Origin: an uncultured Thiomonas sp.
Lineage (GTDB): Bacteria; Pseudomonadota; Gammaproteobacteria; Burkholderiales; Burkholderiaceae_C
Assembly: GCA_937927695.1 (NCBI GenBank)
Contig: CALBRU010000262.1
Location: 1 to 7,345, forward strand
Direction: 5' to 3'
DNA length: 7,345 nt
A program made the translations under genes and the position numbers. A model generated the notes under the pieces. The model was not told where the DNA came from. It saw nothing but the letters and a program-made list of their open reading frames with translations, and searched no databases. Each line of letters starts with the position of its first letter. Position 1 is the first letter of the stretch. Positions 1 through 6,102 of this stretch are shown piece after piece.

Positions 1-149
1 AAGGCGGAGCGCAGGGTGCTACGGCCACCAATCCCGGAGGGCGGGTGCGGGTGATGTTGACGCCGCAGCCCGCCGCCCCTTCCGCGCCGACGGCGCCAAA
101 ATCGCCTCCCGCGCTCAAAGTCGCCCCGAAGCTGGGGACGCAGCCTTGA
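1..149 (+). CDS. lptA: LptA C-terminal end (partial, 5' end outside window)
   Basis: The frame starting at base 3 is open from the window edge to the TGA at 147-149 and gives the last 48 residues of a protein. It contains GGRVRVMLTPQ, which fits the final beta-strand and conserved tail of periplasmic LptA (OstA-like fold), followed by a Pro/Ala-rich tail ending in KVAPKLGTQP. LptA forms the periplasmic bridge that carries lipopolysaccharide from the inner-membrane LptBFG complex to LptD in the outer membrane. Position supports the call: its stop overlaps the start of lptB, the usual lptA-lptB order in proteobacteria. Only the tail is visible and it is low in complexity, so the identity leans on context. 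Confidence 0.68.
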   Translation, partial: GGAQGATATNPGGRVRVMLTPQPAAPSAPTAPKSPPALKVAPKLGTQP

Positions 150-1000
150 GCGTCCAGCAGCATCCCACCGGACAGCCCGTGGTGCGGGGCGGCCTGGAGC
201 CCGTCGCCCCGGTTGAAGCCGCGCGGCCGCCTTCAGCCTCCTCGACCCGCGCGGCAGCAGGTCCGGAGCTCGACGTTCAGCATTTGCAGAAACGCTATGC
301 CGGTCGGCAGGTGGTGCGCGACGTCAGCTTCAGCGTGCGCTGCGGCGAGGTCGTCGGCCTGCTGGGGCCGAACGGCGCGGGCAAGACCACGTCGTTCTAC
401 ATGATCGTCGGCCTAGTGCGACCTGACGCGGGACGCATCCACATCGACGGCCAGGACGTGAGCGATTCTCCGATGCACCGCCGTGCGCGCATGGGGCTGT
501 CGTATCTGCCGCAGGAGGCGTCCATCTTCCGCCGCATGACGGTGGCCGAGAACGTGCGGGCGGTGCTGGAGCTGCAGCACGACGCGCAAGGGCGCCGCCT
601 GAGCAAGGCCGAAATCCGCGAACGCGAAGATCATCTGCTGCGCGAACTGCACGTCGAGCATCTGCGCGACAGCCCCGCCCCAGCGCTTTCGGGCGGCGAG
701 CGACGGCGGGTGGAAATCGCCCGCGCGCTGGCCACGCAACCGCGCTTCATCCTGCTCGACGAGCCGTTTGCCGGCATCGATCCGATTGCGGTCATCGAGA
801 TCCAGCGCATCGTGCAGTTCCTGAAAGAACAGGGCATCGGTGTGCTGATTACCGATCACAACGTGCGCGAAACCCTGGGCATCTGCGACCGGGCCTGCAT
901 CATCAGCGAAGGGCAGGTGTTGGCGCAGGGCGATCCGCAATCCATCATCGACAACCCCGCGGTACGCAAGGTGTACCTCGGCGAAAACTTCCGCATGTAA
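146..1000 (+). CDS. lptB: LptB, ATPase of the lipopolysaccharide export ABC transporter
   Basis: LptB is the cytoplasmic ATPase that powers LptFG to extract lipopolysaccharide from the inner membrane and push it along LptC-LptA-LptD. The 284-residue product has every ABC signature: Walker A GPNGAGKT (74-81), Q-loop in LPQEAS (Q123), LSGGE signature (181-185), Walker B FILLDEP (201-207, catalytic E206) and H-loop H238 in ITDHN. PQEASIFRR and the C-terminal VYLGENFRM are typical of LptB rather than other ABC ATPases. The start is a TTG whose last two bases begin the lptA stop (TTGA overlap), with GGGGA at 134-138 as a plausible ribosome site, suggesting translational coupling. No ATG lies upstream in frame. 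This start gives about 40 extra Pro/Ala-rich residues compared with the 241-residue E. coli protein; GTG at 179 or 182 are alternatives. rpoN follows after 6 bases. Confidence 0.97.
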   Translation: MSVQQHPTGQPVVRGGLEPVAPVEAARPPSASSTRAAAGPELDVQHLQKRYAGRQVVRDVSFSVRCGEVVGLLGPNGAGKTTSFYMIVGLVRPDAGRIHIDGQDVSDSPMHRRARMGLSYLPQEASIFRRMTVAENVRAVLELQHDAQGRRLSKAEIREREDHLLRELHVEHLRDSPAPALSGGERRRVEIARALATQPRFILLDEPFAGIDPIAVIEIQRIVQFLKEQGIGVLITDHNVRETLGICDRACIISEGQVLAQGDPQSIIDNPAVRKVYLGENFRM

Positions 1001-1006
1001 GCCGCG

Positions 1007-2527
1007 ATGAAGCCGTCGCTGAACCTGCGCCTGTCCCAGCATCTCGCGCTTACGCCGCAGTTACAGCAGTCCATCCGGCTGCTGCAACTCTCCACCCTCG
1101 AACTCACGCAGGAAATCGAAGGCCTGCTCGAATCCAATCCCTTCCTCGAACCTGAAGAAGAGCAAGAGGCGCCCGCTGCCGCGCCGACATCCGAGTCGCC
1201 AGCGCCTTTGACGCCCGACCCGCCTCAGACGTCGGTCGAAGGGCATGACGCAGCCGCCGAGCCCTTTGCAGAGCTGCAACTCGACACGCAGGACTGGACG
1301 GCCAGTAGCGGCGAAACCGATCACGGCGCGGATACCGATGCCGACGCCGACTCCTGGGTCAGCTCAGGCCAGTCCGCCAGCGGGGGCGGGGGTGACGACG
1401 ACGAATTCAGCGCGCTCGACATCGCCTGCGAACATCTCGATCTGCGCGACCATCTGCGCGGTCAGTTGGCCGGGCTTGCGCTGAACGCCACCGACCGCGC
1501 GGCCGCCGAAGCCATCATCGACTCGCTCGACGACGACGGCTATCTGCCCGATACCCCGCTGGAACTGGCGCAGGCCCTCGCCCCCGCGGCAGATGCCGAG
1601 CAGCTCGAAGACCTGGCCGATGCGCTTACCACGGCCATGCGCCTGATTCAGAGCTTCGACCCGGCCGGCGTCGCCGCCCACGATTTGCCCGACTGTCTGT
1701 GCCTTCAGCTTCAGCGCCAGCCGTCTTGCCCCGTGCGCGAACTTGCCCTGCGGATTTGCCGCGGCGGCCATCTCGATCTGCTGGCCAAGCGCGACTGGCG
1801 CAAGCTCGAACGCCAGCTCGAAGCCGATGAAGCTGCGCTGCGCCTGGCGCAGCAACGCATCGCCCAGCTCGACCCCCATCCCGGTGGCGCCTTCCGCCGA
1901 GATGCCGCGCAGGCCGTGACCCCTGATGTGATCGCCCGCAAGACGCCGCAAGGCTGGATGGCGCAGCTCAACCCCGAGGTCATGCCCCGGCTGCGCGTGA
2001 ACCAGATCTATGCCGACGCCCTGCGCCGCGCCCGAGACAGCGGCGGCGCCATGCAGGGACAGCTTCAGGAAGCGCGCTGGTTCGTGAAAAACGTGCAGCA
2101 GCGTTTCGAGACCATCCAGCGCGTGGCGCAGACCATCGTCGAGCGCCAGCAGCGCTTTTTCGACTTCGGCCCCGTGGCCATGCGGCCCATGGTGCTGCGC
2201 GAAATTGCCGATGAACTGGGGTTGCACGAATCGACCATTTCGCGCGTGACCACGCAGAAGTTCATGCTCACGCCGTTCGGCACGGTCGAGCTGAAGTATT
2301 TTTTCGGCTCTGGCCTGAGCACCGAGGCCGGGGGCAACACCTCATCCACCGCGGTACGCGAACTCATTCGCCGCCTGGTGGCTGAAGAAGACAGCGCCCA
2401 CCCCCTGTCGGACAGCGAACTCGCCGAACGCCTCACGCAACAGGGCGTGCAGGTGGCGCGGCGCACCGTGGCCAAATACCGCGAAGCGCTGCGCATCGCC
2501 CCGGCGAATCTGCGCAAGAGCGGCTAA
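1007..2527 (+). CDS. rpoN: RNA polymerase sigma-54 factor RpoN
   Basis: Sigma-54 directs RNA polymerase to -24/-12 promoters and needs an AAA+ activator to open them; it governs nitrogen and carbon use, motility and other programmes. The 506-residue protein (E. coli: 477) shows all regions. Region I (about 1-48) is glutamine/leucine-rich, with LSQHLALTPQLQQSIRLLQ. Region II (about 49-132) is acidic and low in complexity, with a DTDADAD run and a Gly4-Asp3 stretch, and explains the extra length. The core-binding region follows from about 133. The helix-turn-helix lies at about 395-420 (ADELGLHESTISRVT), then ELKYFF, a GSGLSTEAGG segment from 434, and the RpoN box ARRTVAKYRE at 484-493, which reads the -24 element. 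The ATG is 6 bases after the lptB stop with no good Shine-Dalgarno sequence, so translation is probably coupled. The usual downstream hpf and ptsN genes are absent here. Confidence 0.98.
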   Translation: MKPSLNLRLSQHLALTPQLQQSIRLLQLSTLELTQEIEGLLESNPFLEPEEEQEAPAAAPTSESPAPLTPDPPQTSVEGHDAAAEPFAELQLDTQDWTASSGETDHGADTDADADSWVSSGQSASGGGGDDDEFSALDIACEHLDLRDHLRGQLAGLALNATDRAAAEAIIDSLDDDGYLPDTPLELAQALAPAADAEQLEDLADALTTAMRLIQSFDPAGVAAHDLPDCLCLQLQRQPSCPVRELALRICRGGHLDLLAKRDWRKLERQLEADEAALRLAQQRIAQLDPHPGGAFRRDAAQAVTPDVIARKTPQGWMAQLNPEVMPRLRVNQIYADALRRARDSGGAMQGQLQEARWFVKNVQQRFETIQRVAQTIVERQQRFFDFGPVAMRPMVLREIADELGLHESTISRVTTQKFMLTPFGTVELKYFFGSGLSTEAGGNTSSTAVRELIRRLVAEEDSAHPLSDSELAERLTQQGVQVARRTVAKYREALRIAPANLRKSG

Positions 2528-2540
2528 GGGCCCGCAGCCT

Positions 2541-2571
2541 TTAGCGGAGCAAGTCGCTCACCTTGCGCTAA
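2541..2571. repeat. Inverted repeat (hairpin) after rpoN
   Basis: TTAGC (2541-2545) pairs with GCTAA (2567-2571), and GCAAG (2549-2553) pairs with CTTGC (2562-2566). This gives a 10-bp stem with a 3-base bulge (2546-2548) and an 8-base loop, starting 13 bases after the rpoN stop. No T-run follows, so it is not a standard intrinsic terminator. It may slow or protect the 3' end of the lptB-rpoN message, or be chance. The pairing is seen; its function is inference. Confidence 0.4.
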
Positions 2572-2584
2572 GTCGCCCTCTCCA

Positions 2585-2635
2585 GAATGCCGGGGTCGCG
2601 TCATACGCGACGCCACAACAACGAAAACGGCATTC
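2585..2635 (+). promoter_or_regulatory. Nested inverted repeats in the leader of the DUF347 gene
   Basis: An outer perfect 8-bp arm pair, GAATGCCG (2585-2592) and CGGCATTC (2628-2635), encloses an inner 6-bp hairpin GTCGCG-TCATA-CGCGAC (2595-2611). GG at 2593-2594 can also pair with CC at 2613-2614, leaving an unpaired A-rich strand (2615-2627). The outer arm ends one base before the ribosome site GGGAG (2637-2641), which is 6 bases before the ATG at 2648, so folding of the RNA could influence initiation. I do not recognise it as a known riboswitch class. It could equally be a protein-binding palindrome. Confidence 0.4.
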
Positions 2636-2647
2636 AGGGAGTTCATC

Positions 2648-3469
2648 ATGCAAAACGCAGCAAAAGCCGCGCAGCCCGATTGGGCGCTGGCGGTCAAGGT
2701 TCCGGTCGTCATCACGCTTTACTTCTGGTTGATCAAAATCATGGCCACCACGGTGGGCGAAACCGCCGCAGACTATCTGGCGGTGGATCTGCATCTGGGC
2801 CTGGTCGCCACCAGCGCGGTGATGACCCTCTTGTTCATCGCTGTGCTGGCGGCGCAGATGCGCGCCAGCCGTTACGTTCCCTGGCTTTACTGGTTGACGG
2901 TGACTCTCATCAGCGTGGTGGGCACATTGCTTACCGACAATCTGACCGATCAGTTGGGCGTGCCGCTGCCGGTGAGCACAGCCCTGTTTGCGCTGGCCTT
3001 GCTGGCGACATTTGCGATCTGGTGGGGCAGCGAGCGAAACCTGTCCATCCACAGCATTGCCACGCCAAAACGAGAAGGGTTTTACTGGGCGACGATTCTG
3101 TTCACCTTTGCCCTGGGTACTGCCGGAGGCGATCTGGCAGCCGAGCGGCTGCAACTCGGCTATGCCTTGTCGGCCTTGCTGTTTGGCGGTGCCATTGCGC
3201 TGACGGCAGCGGCCTACTACCTCTTCAAGGCCGGTGCCGTGACCACGTTCTGGATCGCCTACATCCTTACCCGTCCGCTGGGAGCGACGTTGGGTGACTG
3301 GTTGTCCAAACCCGGTGCTGAAGGAGGGCTCGGCCTGGGAACCATGGGAACCAGTGCCCTGTTTCTGGTCACGATTCTGGCGCTGGTGATTTACCTCACT
3401 GCGACACGGCGGGACCAGTTGCAGGCAAGTTCAACCCCAAGTTCAACCGCAAGTTCAACCCTCTCCTGA
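2648..3469 (+). CDS. DUF347-repeat integral membrane protein (COG4705 type)
   Basis: This is a 273-residue inner-membrane protein of unknown function, of the COG4705 type, made of four copies of the DUF347 repeat with two helices each, so about eight membrane segments. The repeats are directly visible. Tryptophans W27, W82, W147 and W202 are each preceded by an aromatic residue (F or Y), followed exactly 10 residues later by glycine (G37, G92, G157, G212) and 15 later by aspartate (D42, D97, D162, D217). Spacing between repeats is 55, 65 and 55 residues, suggesting a duplicated pair. Aspartates within membrane repeats hint at cation or small-molecule transport, but that is not established. 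The start ATG has a good ribosome site (GGGAG, 2637-2641). The C-terminus (about 260-273) is a Ser/Thr-rich tail encoded by a 12-bp tandem repeat. The gene is separated from rpoN by 120 bases and overlaps the end of the convergent CYTH-CHAD gene by 15 bases. Confidence 0.88.
   Translation: MQNAAKAAQPDWALAVKVPVVITLYFWLIKIMATTVGETAADYLAVDLHLGLVATSAVMTLLFIAVLAAQMRASRYVPWLYWLTVTLISVVGTLLTDNLTDQLGVPLPVSTALFALALLATFAIWWGSERNLSIHSIATPKREGFYWATILFTFALGTAGGDLAAERLQLGYALSALLFGGAIALTAAAYYLFKAGAVTTFWIAYILTRPLGATLGDWLSKPGAEGGLGLGTMGTSALFLVTILALVIYLTATRRDQLQASSTPSSTASSTLS
3426..3461. repeat. Three tandem copies of a 12-bp unit at convergent gene ends
   Basis: Three consecutive units, CAAGTTCAACCC, CAAGTTCAACCG and CAAGTTCAACCC (3426-3437, 3438-3449, 3450-3461), differ at only one base. 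On the plus strand they encode the Ser-Ser-Thr repeats at the C-terminus of the DUF347 protein. On the minus strand each unit carries a TGA in the frame of the CYTH-CHAD gene (3455-3457, 3443-3445, 3431-3433), so that gene has three in-frame stops in a row. Unit number could change by slippage without breaking either gene. Confidence 0.9.
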
Positions 3470-5011
3470 CTTCCCGCGGGCGGCTTGGAGCGCGCGCTGC
3501 AAGCCGGTGCGGGCCTGCTTGAAGGCATCGCGCATGGCCTGTTCGCTGAACGCGTTGGGCTGTGACGGCTGAGTGGTTTGGTCGCTCATCATCCAACGCG
3601 CCAGCCGGTGGGTGTCGAGCGCTTTGCCCAAGTCGGTTTGCAGGGCGCTGGTGAGTTTGAGCCAGGCTTTGCCTTCGTCGCCCAGCGACTGGCCGATCCA
3701 GGGGGCCAGCCATTCCAGCGCGTAACGTAACTGCTTGGCGCGCAGGCGCAGGGCGTGCAGCGCGCTCCAGGGGGCGTCGATCGGTGTGGCGGCAAGGCCG
3801 TCCCAGATGGCCAGCAGTTCGGCCCAGCGCTGCGGGTGCAAATGCAGGTCGTCGCGGTGGAAGCGCAGCAGCCGCCGGGCCAGTTGTTCGGTGGATATCT
3901 CAGCGGCAATGATCTGGCCGCTACTCCAGCATTCCGCCCAGCGCGCCTGCGCCAGCAATACCCGGCCGAAGCGCGCGCTGCGCAGATAGGTCAGCAGGGC
4001 TTGAAGACGCGCCTCGCGGCGTTGGGTGAGACCGTCGCGTACGTTGGCGTGTGGGCTGTCGGGCACACCGGCCTGTTCAAGGCAGACGTCGACATCGCGC
4101 ACTGCGCCCAGCAGTTGTCCGGCCCAGCGCCATTCGTCTCGCAGCCAGCGGCAGGCCGCGCGTTGCGACTTCGGCCCTGTGGTCTGGAGCAGCCGCAGCA
4201 GCACCCGCAGTCGGCGCAACTGCAGCCGCATCTGGTGCACGGTTTCGGGCAGGGCCTTGTCGTGCAACAGATCGGCACCGACGGCAATGACGGCGGTTGC
4301 CTGCTGCAGCACGTCGGCCACGGCCTGCCCGCCCTGTTCATGCGGAGGCAGTTCGCGAGCGAGCGCAGGCAGTTGCAACGTGGCGGCGCCTGCGGCAATC
4401 GCTGCGAGCTGGACCTTGCTGATGGGCGAGATCAGCAGCGGCAGGTCTTGCGCCAGCGTCCACGCGAGGTCGAAAGCATGGAGCCAATGGCCGCTGATGA
4501 ACTCGATCTCCAGTTCGCTGATCAAGAGGCTGGGCGCGAGTGGGGTGATGCCGCCCAGCGCCTGTCCGTGATCGAGGCAGACTTCAAGTTGCGAGCCTTC
4601 CCAATCGACCCGCCATAGGGTGCGCTGCACCCGGGTGCCGAGCACCGCCTGCAACTGGCTGGCGAGCGCATCAAGGTCACCCAGGCGGGCCAGCGGCGTT
4701 TCGCTCAGGCGTTGCAGCGACGCGGCGTCGGGCGTGTCGGCGTCGATGTCGAACTCCCATTCGCCGCGCGCGAGCTGTAGGCCCTGCGCCGGGCTGCTCT
4801 TGAGGGTGAGAATGCGCCGCCCGTCGCCTGGGTGCCGTACCCGCAAGGCCAGGCCAGCCTGACGCAGGGTGTGCGCTGGGGTGTCGAAGTACCAGGTTTG
4901 CAGCGACTGAACGCGGGGCGGCTGCGCCATCGATTGCAAGACCGGATGGCGGCGCGCGGCATCAAACAGGGCGGGATCGAGTCGGAATTTGAGTTCGCGT
5001 TCCTGGCTCAT
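3455..5011 (-). CDS. CYTH-CHAD domain protein (inorganic triphosphatase / polyphosphate-associated)
   Basis: The 518-residue cytoplasmic protein joins a CYTH triphosphate-tunnel domain (about 1-210) to a CHAD helical domain (about 225-510). CYTH hallmarks are the metal-binding E4-x-E6-x-K8 at the extreme N-terminus, YFDTP (41-45), LRVR (56-59), LTLK (68-71), GEWEF (83-87), CLDHG (145-149), ELEIE (166-170) and a late lysine, K199. This tunnel binds triphosphates; the E. coli relative YgiF is an inorganic triphosphatase. The CHAD part has conserved His/basic helices, including H259 with R262 (VHQMRLQLRRLR) and H419 with RAKQLRY (424-430); CHAD domains are known to bind polyphosphate. It is longer than YgiF (433). 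The start is fixed by E4-x-E6-x-K8 needing to sit at the N-terminus, although no clear ribosome site precedes it. It is divergent from the PlcP-like gene and overlaps the DUF347 gene tail to tail. Actual substrate is unknown. Confidence 0.93.
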   Translation of the reverse strand: MSQERELKFRLDPALFDAARRHPVLQSMAQPPRVQSLQTWYFDTPAHTLRQAGLALRVRHPGDGRRILTLKSSPAQGLQLARGEWEFDIDADTPDAASLQRLSETPLARLGDLDALASQLQAVLGTRVQRTLWRVDWEGSQLEVCLDHGQALGGITPLAPSLLISELEIEFISGHWLHAFDLAWTLAQDLPLLISPISKVQLAAIAAGAATLQLPALARELPPHEQGGQAVADVLQQATAVIAVGADLLHDKALPETVHQMRLQLRRLRVLLRLLQTTGPKSQRAACRWLRDEWRWAGQLLGAVRDVDVCLEQAGVPDSPHANVRDGLTQRREARLQALLTYLRSARFGRVLLAQARWAECWSSGQIIAAEISTEQLARRLLRFHRDDLHLHPQRWAELLAIWDGLAATPIDAPWSALHALRLRAKQLRYALEWLAPWIGQSLGDEGKAWLKLTSALQTDLGKALDTHRLARWMMSDQTTQPSQPNAFSEQAMRDAFKQARTGLQRALQAARGKSGEG

Positions 5012-5142
5012 GGCGAGGGGTGGTTCGAGAGAATGAGGCTGTCATTTGACCCTCTCGCTAGGTGTGAAACAAGTCGCAGCGTCAATTGGGTAGCGATATT
5101 TTTTCCGTGACATTCACCAGATTGACATATTGAAGCTATGCA
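5012..5142. promoter_or_regulatory. Divergent intergenic control region between CYTH-CHAD and PlcP-like genes
   Basis: These 131 bases are visibly richer in A and T than the flanking genes, mainly at 5081-5137, and must hold the starts of both divergent transcripts. Visible elements are an inverted repeat CGAGAG (5026-5031) / CTCTCG (5052-5057) flanking GTCATTTGAC (5041-5050), a second inverted pair GTCAAT (5081-5086) / ATTGAC (5121-5126), and two direct copies of TGACAT (5108-5113, 5123-5128). A perfect TTGACA (5122-5127) has no matching -10 at normal spacing. GAAG (5132-5135) is a weak ribosome site for the ATG at 5143. I could not define a convincing sigma-70 or sigma-54 promoter. Confidence 0.5.
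5039..5056 (+). promoter_or_regulatory. PHO-box-like sequence (possible PhoB site)
   Basis: CTGTCAT at 5039-5045 is a perfect match to the PHO-box half-site. Compared by eye with the 18-base E. coli consensus (two CTGTCAT-like units 11 bases apart), about 13 positions agree, but the second unit (CCCTCTC, 5050-5056) is poor. A PhoB site here would make sense for the PlcP-like gene, since plcP in Sinorhizobium is PhoB-dependent. One good half-site can occur by chance, so this remains a candidate. Confidence 0.27.
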
Positions 5143-6102
5143 ATGCGCGACATGGTGATCCAAACCCTGTCCCGAATGATGCGCAGCAGTGCCGTGATTC
5201 CGCAAGACGGCGCCACGGCGCAAACCCTGCGCGCGGCAGCTCACATCGACGCCCCGCAAGCCAGCGGTGAGGGCGAGCCGGAGTTGAAATGGCGCACCCT
5301 GTGGCTGTCCGACATTCATCTCGGCACGCGCGACTGCAAGGCGCCGCAGCTGCTCGAATTTCTGCGGCACTGCAGCGCCGACACCATTTATCTGGTGGGC
5401 GACATCATCGACGGCTGGCAGCTCAAGAAAAAGGGCATCTACTGGCCACAGCCGCACAACGACGTGGTGCAAAAGCTGTTGCGCAAGGCGCGCAAGGGCA
5501 CGCGGGTGGTGTTCGTGCCCGGCAATCATGACGAGTTCGCGCGGCCCTACGACGGGCTGCACTTCGGCGGCATCGAGGTCATCAACCAGGTGCGCCACGT
5601 CACCGCCGACGGGCGCACGCTGCTGGTCGTCCACGGTGACCTGTTCGACAGCGTGGTGCTTTACGCCAAGTGGCTGGCGCATCTGGGCGACGCCGCCTAT
5701 ATGTTCACCCTCAAGCTCAACCGCTGGCTCAACCATGCGCGGCTCAAGCTCGGCCTGCCGTACTGGTCGCTGTCGCAGTATCTCAAGCACAAGGTCAAGG
5801 CGGCGGTGAACACCATCTCCAGTTTCGAGACGCTGCTCAGCGACGAAGCGCGACGCCAGCAGTGCGACGGCGTGGTCTGCGGTCATATTCACCGCGCCGA
5901 GTTGCGCAGCGAAGACCGGCAGATCTACGCCAACTGCGGCGACTGGGTGGAGAGCCTGACCGCGCTGGCCGAAGACTTCGACGGTCGCCTCAAGCTGCTG
6001 CACTGGAACGCCGGGCTGCAGGTGCTGGCGGAGCTGGCGCCGCAGACCGCAACGCATCCCGCCCCTTTACATCCCTCCCCCACACAACCCGTCCACGCAT
6101 GA
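5143..6102 (+). CDS. PlcP/LpxH-family calcineurin-like metallophosphoesterase
   Basis: A 319-residue, probably cytoplasmic enzyme with the full dimetal phosphoesterase signature: D57-x-H59 (LSDIHLGT), G86-D87 (LVGDIIDGW), GNHDE (127-131), H164 (VVHGD) and GHIH (247-250). Such proteins are usually annotated as UDP-2,3-diacylglucosamine pyrophosphatase (COG2908, related to LpxH of lipid A synthesis). The long conserved blocks YWPQPHNDVVQKLLRK (100-115), HFGGIEV (140-146) and NCGDWVES (264-271) recall, from memory, the PlcP branch, phospholipase C enzymes that release diacylglycerol from membrane phospholipid during phosphate starvation. I cannot separate PlcP from LpxH activity by sequence alone. 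The first 48 residues are a poorly conserved extension; ATG at 5152, 5176 or 5179 are alternative starts, but GAAG at 5132-5135 favours 5143. The stop overlaps the glycosyltransferase start (ATGA, 6099-6102), supporting joint function on lipid. Confidence 0.85.
   Translation: MRDMVIQTLSRMMRSSAVIPQDGATAQTLRAAAHIDAPQASGEGEPELKWRTLWLSDIHLGTRDCKAPQLLEFLRHCSADTIYLVGDIIDGWQLKKKGIYWPQPHNDVVQKLLRKARKGTRVVFVPGNHDEFARPYDGLHFGGIEVINQVRHVTADGRTLLVVHGDLFDSVVLYAKWLAHLGDAAYMFTLKLNRWLNHARLKLGLPYWSLSQYLKHKVKAAVNTISSFETLLSDEARRQQCDGVVCGHIHRAELRSEDRQIYANCGDWVESLTALAEDFDGRLKLLHWNAGLQVLAELAPQTATHPAPLHPSPTQPVHA

Noticed and set aside
413..1042. Long minus-strand open frame opposite lptB (209 codons)
   Set aside because: It lies wholly antisense to a clear lptB and is a by-product of GC-rich codon bias; its product shows no recognisable motif.
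1364..2227. 287-codon minus-strand open frame opposite rpoN
   Set aside because: Antisense to rpoN, composition is that of a shadow frame, with no domain signature and no ribosome site noted.
2541..2583. Intrinsic terminator after rpoN
   Set aside because: A stem is present but there is no T-run after it.
3755..4618. 287-codon plus-strand open frame within the CYTH-CHAD gene
   Set aside because: The minus strand encodes clear CYTH and CHAD motifs along the whole stretch; this frame shows none.
5057..5085. Minus-strand TTGACG (5080-5085) as a -35 box for the CYTH-CHAD gene
   Set aside because: The 17-base spacing lands on CCTAGC, only 2 of 6 matches to TATAAT; too weak to call.
5122..5150. 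TTGACA as -35 box for the PlcP-like gene
   Set aside because: At 16-18 base spacing the sequence is GC-rich (around GCGCGA) and falls inside the gene; no acceptable -10 was found.
5008..6057. 349-codon minus-strand open frame opposite the PlcP-like gene
   Set aside because: The plus strand carries all metallophosphoesterase motifs; the opposite frame is a shadow.
5670..6098. Upstream extension of the glycosyltransferase frame
   Set aside because: The frame is open but overlaps the phosphoesterase in another frame and encodes no GT-B fold; the ATG at 6099 gives the normal N-terminus.
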